This document shows positions 16,533-24,260 of a stretch of 64,000 nt of DNA, in pieces. The stretch comes from Deltaproteobacteria bacterium (GTDB taxonomy: Bacteria; Myxococcota; Myxococcia; Myxococcales; SZAS-1). Under the pieces are notes generated by a model. That model made no database searches. It worked only from the letters and a program-made list of their open reading frames with translations, and was not told the DNA's origin. Numbering within the stretch: the first letter of the stretch is position 1; the number at the start of each line of letters is the position of its first letter. Position numbers and translations under genes: made by a program. The stretch is taken from positions 1 through 64,000 of the forward strand of contig JAFEBB010000007.1 of NCBI GenBank assembly GCA_018266075.1, in the 5' to 3' direction.

Positions 16533-16558
16533 CGGTCACGAGGCGGGCCGACCTACCC

Positions 16559-17098
16559 ATGAACCTCGAAGCGAACGCGTCGGACGTCAAGCGCAGGGCG
16601 AAGGCGTATCCGTTCTCCGTCCTGGTGCGGCAGCACCTGGTGCTCAAGGCGAAGTTCGGCCCGCGCTATCCGAACGCGTGGCTGGTCTGGGAAGCCGGGC
16701 CGTGGCTGCCGGTTGCGGAGAACGACGGCGTCGCCAAGACGCGCTTGCCGGGCGTCTCCGAGCCGCGTCCCACGCGCACCGACCCGATGTGCTTCGACCT
16801 GATCATCGATCCCGGTCAGCGCGTGCAGGTCGGCCGCGCGCCGACGAACGACGTGGTCCTCGAGGACGCCACCATCTCCCGAAACCACCTCATCATCGAG
16901 CGCCGCGCCTCCGAGGTGTGGACCGCGATTCCCGCGCCCGGCGCCAGCACGACGGTGGTCATGGGCTCGCCGCTCGCGCCGGAAGGCATGACCCTCACGC
17001 CGGGACTCATTCTGTATCCCGGCGATCTCCTGCTGACGTTTCACAGCGCCGCGAGCTTCGAGAACCTGGTGGCGGGCGCGGCGTCGAGGCTGGCGTAG
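16559..17098 (+). CDS. Short FHA-domain protein
   Basis: The 179-residue protein has an FHA phosphothreonine-binding domain at about residues 78-165. The signature is QVGRAPTNDVVLEDATISRNHLIIE: Gly-Arg, Asn, and the Ser-Arg-Asn-His motif that contacts phosphothreonine. The first 70 residues (with PFSVLVRQHLVLKAKFG) form a separate N-terminal part also hinted at in the FHA protein at 45724. There is no kinase or output domain, so it probably acts as an adaptor in Ser/Thr-kinase signalling. It is convergent with the MFS gene, ending one base before it. Confidence 0.85.
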   Translation: MNLEANASDVKRRAKAYPFSVLVRQHLVLKAKFGPRYPNAWLVWEAGPWLPVAENDGVAKTRLPGVSEPRPTRTDPMCFDLIIDPGQRVQVGRAPTNDVVLEDATISRNHLIIERRASEVWTAIPAPGASTTVVMGSPLAPEGMTLTPGLILYPGDLLLTFHSAASFENLVAGAASRLA

Positions 17099-17099
17099 C

Positions 17100-18653
17100 T
17101 CAGCGCGCTCTCCCAATCATCCTCGCGATAATGCCCGCGCTGGTCGCGGCGAGCCCCGCGCAGATCAGCATCACCACCCGAAAGCCATCCACGAACGACG
17201 CCTGAACGGACTCGCGAACTGCGCGTGCGGTCGCGGAATCCAATCCGCTCGGCGCTTGAAGACCCGCGAGCTTCGTCTCCTCGCTCTGAAGCGCGCGCCG
17301 CTGCTCGGTCGACATGGGCACCGATTCGATTCTCGAATTCATCCGCGCGCCGAAGGTGCCCACCATCACCACGCCGAAGATCGCAATCGCCAGTACGCCG
17401 GCAACGCGTGAAACCGCATTGTTGATACCGGATGCCGTCCCCACGAGCTCGCGCGGGACGGAGCCCATCACCACCGTCGTCAGCGGCGCCACCGCGAGCG
17501 CCAGTCCCATCCCGAGCACCAGGATCGCGGGGAGGAAGTGGGTCCAGTAGCTCTGTCCGATGCCGGTGCGCGCGAACATCAAGAAGCCCACGGCCACCAC
17601 CAGCGGACCGAGGATGAGCGGCCTGCGTGCGCCGTAGCGCGTCACCAGACCGCCGGACCAGCGCGACAACACGAACACCAACAGGATCAACGGCAGCAGC
17701 GCCGCGCCCGCTCTCGATGCGGTGTAGCCCTGTGCTTGAATCAAGTTCATCGGAAAGAAAAAGAAGAAGACGGCGATCGCCGCGTAGAGAAACAGCGTCA
17801 TCGCGTTCGCGCCCGAGAAGTCACGCGAGGCGAAGAGCTTCGGCGGCACCATGGGCGAGCGCGCGCGCCGCTCCACGATGACGAATGCGCCCAGTGCGAT
17901 CGCCCCCAGCACGATGGTCCCGACGACGAGCGGGTGGCTCCAGCCCAGGTTCGTCGACTCGATGAAGCCGTACACCACGCCGCCCAGACCGAGCGTGACG
18001 AGCGTCGCTCCGAGCAAGTCCAAAGAGCCGCTCGCGTGGTTGCGCGTCTCTGGAATCTTCAGGAGTGAAATGGCGATCACCGCGGCAGCGATGGGCACGT
18101 TGATGAAGAAGGCCCAGCGCCACGACGCGTGCTCCACGAGCCAGCCGCCAAGAACGGGGCCCGCCGCCGTGGTCATCGCGGTCGCGCCGGACCAGGTGCC
18201 GATGGCTTTGCCGCGTTGCTTCTCGTCGAAGGTCGCGGTGATGAGCGCCAGGCTCCCGGGGACGAGCAGCGCCGCACCCACGCCCTGGACGCTCCTCGAC
18301 ACAATCAACTGGGCGATGCTCCCCGCGAGCCCGCACGCCGCGGACGCGATCGCGAAGCACCCCACGCCGACCACGAAGACGATTCGAAGCCCGAGCCGAT
18401 CGCCGAGCGAGCCGCCCACGAGAATCAACGCCGAGAGCAGCAAGCCGTACGACTCGACCACCCACTGCAGATCGACGACGTCGGCGTGAAACGTCGACTG
18501 CAGCGCAGGCAAGGCCACGTTGACGACGGTGCCGTCGATGAACGCGAGGCTCGAGCCGAGGATCGTCGCGGCGAGAACCCAGCTCCTCTGCGCGGGCTCG
18601 CAGCTCACTGCGGGGACCGCGCGCAGGAACGTCTCGTCGCAGGCGGGCCGCAT
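17100..18653 (-). CDS. DHA2-family MFS multidrug exporter (EmrB/QacA type)
   Basis: This 517-residue membrane protein has 14 predicted helices, the hallmark of the DHA2 drug:proton antiporters. Motifs visible are LAFIDGTVVNVALPAL in helix 1 (motif D1), GGSLGDRLGLR in the first cytoplasmic loop (motif A) and GPVLGGWLVE in helix 5 (motif C, antiporter). It should export amphipathic drugs or metabolites across the inner membrane. It is divergent from a GNAT acetyltransferase gene; the 90 bases between contain a perfect 7-base inverted repeat. The substrate cannot be predicted. No membrane-fusion partner is nearby. Confidence 0.92.
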   Translation of the reverse strand: MRPACDETFLRAVPAVSCEPAQRSWVLAATILGSSLAFIDGTVVNVALPALQSTFHADVVDLQWVVESYGLLLSALILVGGSLGDRLGLRIVFVVGVGCFAIASAACGLAGSIAQLIVSRSVQGVGAALLVPGSLALITATFDEKQRGKAIGTWSGATAMTTAAGPVLGGWLVEHASWRWAFFINVPIAAAVIAISLLKIPETRNHASGSLDLLGATLVTLGLGGVVYGFIESTNLGWSHPLVVGTIVLGAIALGAFVIVERRARSPMVPPKLFASRDFSGANAMTLFLYAAIAVFFFFFPMNLIQAQGYTASRAGAALLPLILLVFVLSRWSGGLVTRYGARRPLILGPLVVAVGFLMFARTGIGQSYWTHFLPAILVLGMGLALAVAPLTTVVMGSVPRELVGTASGINNAVSRVAGVLAIAIFGVVMVGTFGARMNSRIESVPMSTEQRRALQSEETKLAGLQAPSGLDSATARAVRESVQASFVDGFRVVMLICAGLAATSAGIIARMIGRAR

Positions 18654-18687
18654 TGGGAAATGTAGGTCCTCGCCTCTGCGTTCGGGA

Positions 18688-18712
18688 CCCTTCGCGACGG
18701 GTGAACGAAGGG
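18688..18712. promoter_or_regulatory. Inverted repeat between MFS and GNAT genes
   Basis: CCCTTCG (18688-18694) and CGAAGGG (18706-18712) are perfect inverted repeats with an 11-base spacer in the 90-base divergent gap. Position suits an operator controlling one or both genes. No regulator gene adjoins. Confidence 0.4.
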
Positions 18713-18743
18713 CGTCTCTCGTCTAACGTGTGGTCCACTTCAC

Positions 18744-19259
18744 ATGAGCTCACTCGACCTCCACATCCGCCTTGCTCGCCCCGAAGACGACGCCGCCATC
18801 GGCGACCTCCTGGTCGCCGCCTTCGAGACGCAGTACGCGAAGAAGTTGCCCGAGGTGAAGTACACCGACGAGCGTCGCCGTGAGCTTCGCGATGTGGCCA
18901 CCAAGCGCGCGCAGGGCACGGTGCTCGTGGGAGAGCTCGGCGGCGAGGTGGTGGGCACGGTGACCGTCTATCCGCCCGGCGTGAAGCTCAGCGAAGCGTG
19001 GCGTCCGCGGATGGCCGACCTTCGTGCGCTCGGCGTGCACACCGCGCACTTTGGAAAAGGCTACGCGCAGCCGTTGCTCGATGAAGCCGAGCGCATCGCG
19101 TGGGCCTGGGACATCGACTTCATTGGCTTGCACGTTCGTCGCGGCGCACTGGGCGTCGCGCGCTTGTACGAGAAGCGCGGCTGGATTCGCGCGCCCGAGG
19201 GCGACCTGGACTTGCTGCCGCTGGGGTTCCTCGAGGCGTATGCGAAGCCGCGGCCGTGA
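18744..19259 (+). CDS. GNAT-family N-acetyltransferase
   Basis: The 171-residue protein follows the GNAT fold: an N-terminal strand-helix (LHIRLARPEDDAAIGDLLVAAF), the central strands (GTVLVGELGGEVVGTVTVYP), an acetyl-CoA-binding loop region HFGKGYAQPLLDEAERIA, and a final GVARLYEKRGW segment common to family members. It should transfer an acetyl group from acetyl-CoA to an amine; the substrate is unknown. The divergent drug exporter suggests a detoxification context, but this is only an inference from neighbourhood. ATG 18744 is the first plausible start. Confidence 0.88.
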   Translation: MSSLDLHIRLARPEDDAAIGDLLVAAFETQYAKKLPEVKYTDERRRELRDVATKRAQGTVLVGELGGEVVGTVTVYPPGVKLSEAWRPRMADLRALGVHTAHFGKGYAQPLLDEAERIAWAWDIDFIGLHVRRGALGVARLYEKRGWIRAPEGDLDLLPLGFLEAYAKPRP

Positions 19260-19286
19260 GCCTGCTCGTCGCAGGCGACATCGAGA

Positions 19287-21830
19287 TCAGCGGGCGGTGT
19301 AGATCTCGATCGACGTCGCCCCTGAGCCGATGACCGCCAGATCCGATCGTCCGTCGTGATCGAAGTCCGCAACGACCGCCTGCGTTGGTGAGCTCGACGT
19401 GAAGAAGGCGGCGCCAGCTCCCAGCCCGCCGTCACCCATCCCAGGAAAGACGGTGACCAGGCCCGACGTCCCGCCCGGGACGACGACATCGGCGATCCCG
19501 TCGCCGTTCAGGTCGGCGACCGTGATGCGTGCCGGGGAGCCCAGGCCACTCAGCGGAGGGTTCGACGTGGAGAACGTTCCATCCCCCGCGCCCGACAAGA
19601 CCGTCAGCTCCGCGGTGTGGTTGGGCTCGTAGGCGATCACCAGGTCTGCGTGCGCGCCTGTGTCGAGCTTGCCGAGCGCCATGTCGAGAATGGTGTCCGT
19701 GTAGAGGAGGAGATCCGGACCCGCCGAGAAGCCGCCGTCGCCGTCGTAGAAGTGCGTGCGGCCCTGACCGTAGGCGCTGGACATGAAGACCACGTCGTCG
19801 CTTCCGTCTCCGTTCACGTCACCGACCGAGAAACGATCGGGCCACCAGCCTCCGCTGTAGCCCTGGGGCTCGGCGGCAACGGGTGGCGAGAATCCGCCGT
19901 CGCCGAATCCGAAGAGCACCAAGCCCTGGTAGCCCGCGGTGAAGACGAGGTCCGGGTGGCCATCGGCATTCAAATCGCCGGTGCCGATCCGGTCGGGTGC
20001 GAGTCCGTTCCACCAGAAGTTCGGTGATGCGAGTCCACCGTCGGAGAGGGCGAAGAGCGTCGCGAAGCCGGCGTCGCCCTGGAACGCCACCACGGCATCG
20101 TCCCGACCATCACCGTCCACGTCTGTGAGCACCGCGCTGGCAGGGCGATGCGTTGCAGCACCACCCGTCGCATAGAGCGGGTGGGGGCTGTACAGGAAGC
20201 CCGCATCCGGAAGGCCGAGGAACTCGTAGGCGTATGAGCTGTTCGAGCAGACGGCCATCAGATCGGGAAGTCCATCGCCGTTGATGTCACCGGTGGCCAG
20301 TTCGTTGGGCGTGCAACCCAGGCCGAGCTGGACCGCGCTGGAGAAGCCCGCCGAGGCCTGGCTCTGGCCGAGCAACACGCCGTTCTGGGTGCACGCCGCG
20401 AAGTCGAGCTTGCCGTCTCCGTCGAAGTCGCCGGTGGCCAGGCAGGTGCTCGAGGCCGGGAGATCGATGGCGAGCGGCGCCGCGAACGAGGAGCCCAGGT
20501 TCTTGAGCTCGAGCAGGCTCGAACCCGAAGTCGCCAGGAGATCCGGCAGACAGTCGCCGTCGAGGTCGAGCGTGGTGAGCCCCGAGATGGGACCACTGAG
20601 CGTCTGCACCAGCGAGAAGTTCCCGGTGCCGTCGTTGTGCAGCACCTCGAGTCCATGCGTGGTCGTCGCGAGGGCCACGTCCGGGTTGCCGTCGCCATCC
20701 CAATCGCCCACGGCCATGCCGTTCAGGTCGTACGAGAGATGCACGCCGAAGGGCGGCTGAAGCGTTCCGTCGCCCCGGCCGGCGCAGATCTCGAGGAAGC
20801 CGTTTGCAGGATTCGCGAAGAGGACGTCGGCGCGGCCATCGCCCGTCACGTCGGCGGCAGCCATGGGAACGGCGCTGTAAGCGGTGCCGCCCGATGCCGC
20901 GAGGAGGTTCGACGTGACCGAGAGACTCCCTCGGCCGTTGTTCAAGAGCACGTAGAGCACGCCGCTCCGTCCACCGAGAACCGCGAGATCTGGCGCTCCG
21001 TCACCGTTGAAGTCCGCAGCTGTGACGCTGCTTGGCCAGGTGTTCTGCGGAAAGCTCACCGAGGTGGAGATGACGAAGTTGCCGGTGCCATCGTTGAACC
21101 AGATCTGGAGCATGTCGGCATCCGGGTCCGGGAGCATGACGTCGAGGTAGCCGTCGCCGTTGACGTCGACGAGGAGCGCGCCGGTCACCTCGTAGCTCAA
21201 GGGAAGGGTTTGCATCTGGGTGAGCACGCCGCTCGCGTTGCTCAGGTACACGGCGACGCCGCCGGGATACCCGGGGATGCCCACGAGCAGGTCCGTCTTG
21301 CCGTCGTGGTTGAGATCGCCGGTGGCGAGGACCGTGGGCGCCGAGGGCGTCGCCAGATTGCTGACCGGTGTGAAGCCAGGCAGTCCGCCGTCGGCCACGG
21401 GCACGCAGGCGGGCGCACCTGTCGTCGAGCCTCCAGTGCTTCCGCTGCTCCCGGAGGAGCTCGCGGAGACCGTCGAGGACGTGCTCGCTCCGGATGAGCC
21501 GCTCCCGGAGGATGCGGAGGTGTTGCCGGTGGTGCTCGAGGAGGAGCCGCTGCCGCTCGAGGCGGCGGTCGATGTCGATGTGCTCGAGCTCGCGGTCGTG
21601 CTGCTCGAAGCGCTCGACTCCGAAGTTCCTGTCGAGCCCGTGCTCGCGCTGGCGGTGGAGCTGCCGGTGCTCGCGCCGGACGTTCCCGAACCCGTCGATG
21701 ACGTCGACGGCGTCGATGACGTCGACGAGGTGGATGTCGCCGTGGCGGTGGTCGAGCTGGTGGACGTTGCGGCCGTGCCGCTGCACGCGACGAGGACGAC
21801 GGATGCGACGCTGAGGAGACGGGTCTTCAT
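19287..21830 (-). CDS. VCBS/FG-GAP repeat lipoprotein, third gene of the operon
   Basis: This 847-residue protein has a signal peptide with lipobox LVAC (Cys16), a tether of about 130 residues made of Ser, Thr, Ala and Gly, and then about 13 VCBS/FG-GAP-type repeats. Each repeat carries a calcium-loop signature of the DLNGDGxPDL kind (DVNGDGYLDVMLPD, DFNGDGAPDLAVLG, DLNADGHPDLVF). Such repeats build beta-propellers like integrin alpha heads and bind calcium, giving a surface adhesion or scaffold role. ATG 21830 overlaps the stop of the upstream gene by four bases (ATGA), so the three VCBS genes are one translationally coupled unit. It differs in sequence from its two paralogues. Confidence 0.9.
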   Translation of the reverse strand: MKTRLLSVASVVLVACSGTAATSTSSTTATATSTSSTSSTPSTSSTGSGTSGASTGSSTASASTGSTGTSESSASSSTTASSSTSTSTAASSGSGSSSSTTGNTSASSGSGSSGASTSSTVSASSSGSSGSTGGSTTGAPACVPVADGGLPGFTPVSNLATPSAPTVLATGDLNHDGKTDLLVGIPGYPGGVAVYLSNASGVLTQMQTLPLSYEVTGALLVDVNGDGYLDVMLPDPDADMLQIWFNDGTGNFVISTSVSFPQNTWPSSVTAADFNGDGAPDLAVLGGRSGVLYVLLNNGRGSLSVTSNLLAASGGTAYSAVPMAAADVTGDGRADVLFANPANGFLEICAGRGDGTLQPPFGVHLSYDLNGMAVGDWDGDGNPDVALATTTHGLEVLHNDGTGNFSLVQTLSGPISGLTTLDLDGDCLPDLLATSGSSLLELKNLGSSFAAPLAIDLPASSTCLATGDFDGDGKLDFAACTQNGVLLGQSQASAGFSSAVQLGLGCTPNELATGDINGDGLPDLMAVCSNSSYAYEFLGLPDAGFLYSPHPLYATGGAATHRPASAVLTDVDGDGRDDAVVAFQGDAGFATLFALSDGGLASPNFWWNGLAPDRIGTGDLNADGHPDLVFTAGYQGLVLFGFGDGGFSPPVAAEPQGYSGGWWPDRFSVGDVNGDGSDDVVFMSSAYGQGRTHFYDGDGGFSAGPDLLLYTDTILDMALGKLDTGAHADLVIAYEPNHTAELTVLSGAGDGTFSTSNPPLSGLGSPARITVADLNGDGIADVVVPGGTSGLVTVFPGMGDGGLGAGAAFFTSSSPTQAVVADFDHDGRSDLAVIGSGATSIEIYTAR

Positions 21831-24247
21831 CGCGCGCGCGTCCAATCGATCGTGCCGCGGCCGGAGAGCAGGTCGGGCTTGCCGTCGTGGTTCATGTCGA
21901 TGAGCTGCGCGCGCATGGGGCCGTTCACGTCGGTCGAGATCGCGTAGGTGAAGATGTCGCCGGCCCCTCCGTCACCTGCGTTCATCAGTACCCGCAAGAT
22001 GGAGCCGCCCTCGAAGAGGGCCGCGTCGATCTTCCCGTCGCGGTCGAAGTCTCCCACCAGCATGGCGATGGGCGAGTCTTGCTGGCTCACGAGGAGGGGC
22101 TGTGCGGCGCCGAGGCTGAATTGGCCGGTGCCCGGGAAGACGTAGACACCGTACGGCGAGAGCCCGATCACGTCGAGGTGCCCGTCGCCGTTCCAGTCGC
22201 CGGCCGCGAGTTGGGTGAAGCTTCCGTACGTGAGCGGCGAGGCGGCCGCGGGCCCCGGCAAGCCCATTCCGCCGTCGGCGAGCCCGACGACCAGCTGGAC
22301 CGTGCCGTCGCCGTTGCCCAGCGCGAGGTCCGGAAAGCCGTCGCCGTTGAAGTCGGCCACCGCGATCGAGGTGGGCTGATTTCCGCCCAACGTCAGGGTC
22401 GGTGCCGCAAAGCCGTTCGCCGAGCCGAGCGACACGGCGATCTCACCGTGGGAGCCGACGTTCACGAGATCGATGAAGCCATCGCCGTTCATGTCGGCGA
22501 GGGTCAGCGTGGCTGCGGTGCCGTAGGAGTCGTACGTGCCGCCATCGGCGAAGCCGCCATCGGCGAGCCCCATCCCGAGGCCGACGTTGGTGCCGCTCCA
22601 GTCGCTCATCTCCACCAGGTCGACGAAGCCATCGCGGTTCAAGTCCGCGGCGTCCACCCGGCTGGGATAGCCATTGACGTAGCCGTTGTTCGTGAGCGTG
22701 TAGCCGCCGTCGGGTTGGCTGAGGAGCACGGCGTAGGCGCCCGCGACGATCGCGACGTCGGGCACGCCGTCGCCGTTGAAGTCCGCAGCGGAGATGTTGA
22801 GGGATCCGGGTTGCGAGTTGATCTGCACGTCGGTGTCGGGAAACCCGCCAGCCTCCACGAGCGTGATGGAGAGGCCCTGGAGGTAGGGATCGGTGCAGAT
22901 GATGTCGGGCACGCCATCGCCGTTCATGTCGGCGAGGAGGAGGTTGCCGTCCGGCTGCTGATCGTGGATTTCGCCCGTCGACGTGAAGCGGCCTGTGCCG
23001 TCGTTCAGCAAGACCTCAGGCGCGAGGTACTCGCCGTCGGACGCAACCAGGTCCAGCCGCCCATCTCCATTGATGTCCGCAGCCACCACGGTGGTTCGCG
23101 ATACGCCGTCCAGGGTGTTCAGCGGTGCCGCGAAGGTCCCGTTGCCGTGCCCGGCGAGCATGGCGAGCCCCGTGCCCGCGTTGGCGACGTTCGGGTCGCC
23201 GTTCGCGCCGGCGAGGTCGAGGTGTCCGTCGCCGTCGAAGTCGCCCACGGCCACCGAGGCATGATGTGCGCCCACGTGCACCAGGAGCGGGTTCGCGAAC
23301 GTGCCGTCGCCGTGCCCGAGCGCGACGAGCGTGCCTGCATCGAAGGTGACGACGAGGTCGAGCTTCCCATCCTCGTTGAAGTCGCCGAACGCGTAGTACG
23401 CATTGCCTTGGGAGCTGTAGGTCATCGTCTGCGGCGCGGAGAAGGTTCCGTCTCCAGCACCGAGCATCACCACGACGCTGGACGAGCCGAACGCGTTCTC
23501 GCCCGCGCCGCCCAGCAGGTCCAGGACGCCATCGCCGTTGAAGTCCGCGAGCGCGAGCTGAGAGATGCCTGCGTTGGTGAGGTTGGACTGCGTCTCCACG
23601 GGCGTGAAGTGGCCGTGGCCATCGTTGAGGAGAGCGATCGGTCCGTTGGGACCCCAGGTCACCAGGTCCGCATGCCCATCGTGGTTCAGGTCTCCGGTGG
23701 CCACGCCCACGCTCTGCAGCGCGTACACCTCCGCGCGCGTGAGCGAGCCATCGCCACCACCGAAGTAGACGATGAAGGTGTAGCCCTCCGCGGCGAGATC
23801 CATTGCGCCGTCTTCGTCGAAGTCCGCGGCCACCACCGCTCCAGGACTGGTCCCCTGCAGTCGGTAGACCAGCGGCGCGTGGAAGGGCCCCAGGCCGCCT
23901 TGCAGCGGCATCACCGTGGGCGCGAGGCCGCCGGTGCTCCCGCCCGAGCTCGAGCCGGATGACGATGAGGCGGTGAGGGTCCCCGTCGAGGCCGTGTTGG
24001 CGCCCGTGCTCCCGGTGCTCGCGGCGATTCCGCCGGAGCTCGAAGCGCTGCCGTCGGACCCTGCACCTGCGCTCGTGCTGCCCGAGCTGGTCGCCGACGA
24101 GGACGCCGAGGTGCTGGACGACGTGCTCGCGTTGGAGCCCGTCGAGCCGGTCGTGTTCGAAGAGGCGCTGGAGCTGCCGGTCGAGCCCGAGCAACCAGCG
24201 AACGCCGCGAGGATGAAGGGGAGAGCGGCTCTGCGGATGGTGATCAT
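21827..24247 (-). CDS. VCBS/FG-GAP repeat lipoprotein, second gene of the operon
   Basis: The protein has 806 residues: signal peptide with lipobox FAGC (Cys19), a Ser/Thr/Gly/Ala tether of about 80 residues, then VCBS repeats with DFNGDG, DLNHDGHADL and DMNGDGFIDL calcium loops to the end. ATG 24247 is chosen because it gives a perfect lipoprotein signal; the frame is open further upstream but reads as shadow of the preceding gene. It follows that gene's stop by 13 bases and overlaps the next gene's start by four. Surface display with a calcium-dependent propeller is the likely role; no enzymatic domain is present. Confidence 0.9.
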   Translation of the reverse strand: MITIRRAALPFILAAFAGCSGSTGSSSASSNTTGSTGSNASTSSSTSASSSATSSGSTSAGAGSDGSASSSGGIAASTGSTGANTASTGTLTASSSSGSSSGGSTGGLAPTVMPLQGGLGPFHAPLVYRLQGTSPGAVVAADFDEDGAMDLAAEGYTFIVYFGGGDGSLTRAEVYALQSVGVATGDLNHDGHADLVTWGPNGPIALLNDGHGHFTPVETQSNLTNAGISQLALADFNGDGVLDLLGGAGENAFGSSSVVVMLGAGDGTFSAPQTMTYSSQGNAYYAFGDFNEDGKLDLVVTFDAGTLVALGHGDGTFANPLLVHVGAHHASVAVGDFDGDGHLDLAGANGDPNVANAGTGLAMLAGHGNGTFAAPLNTLDGVSRTTVVAADINGDGRLDLVASDGEYLAPEVLLNDGTGRFTSTGEIHDQQPDGNLLLADMNGDGVPDIICTDPYLQGLSITLVEAGGFPDTDVQINSQPGSLNISAADFNGDGVPDVAIVAGAYAVLLSQPDGGYTLTNNGYVNGYPSRVDAADLNRDGFVDLVEMSDWSGTNVGLGMGLADGGFADGGTYDSYGTAATLTLADMNGDGFIDLVNVGSHGEIAVSLGSANGFAAPTLTLGGNQPTSIAVADFNGDGFPDLALGNGDGTVQLVVGLADGGMGLPGPAAASPLTYGSFTQLAAGDWNGDGHLDVIGLSPYGVYVFPGTGQFSLGAAQPLLVSQQDSPIAMLVGDFDRDGKIDAALFEGGSILRVLMNAGDGGAGDIFTYAISTDVNGPMRAQLIDMNHDGKPDLLSGRGTIDWTRAR

Positions 24248-24260
24248 GGACGTGCGTTTC

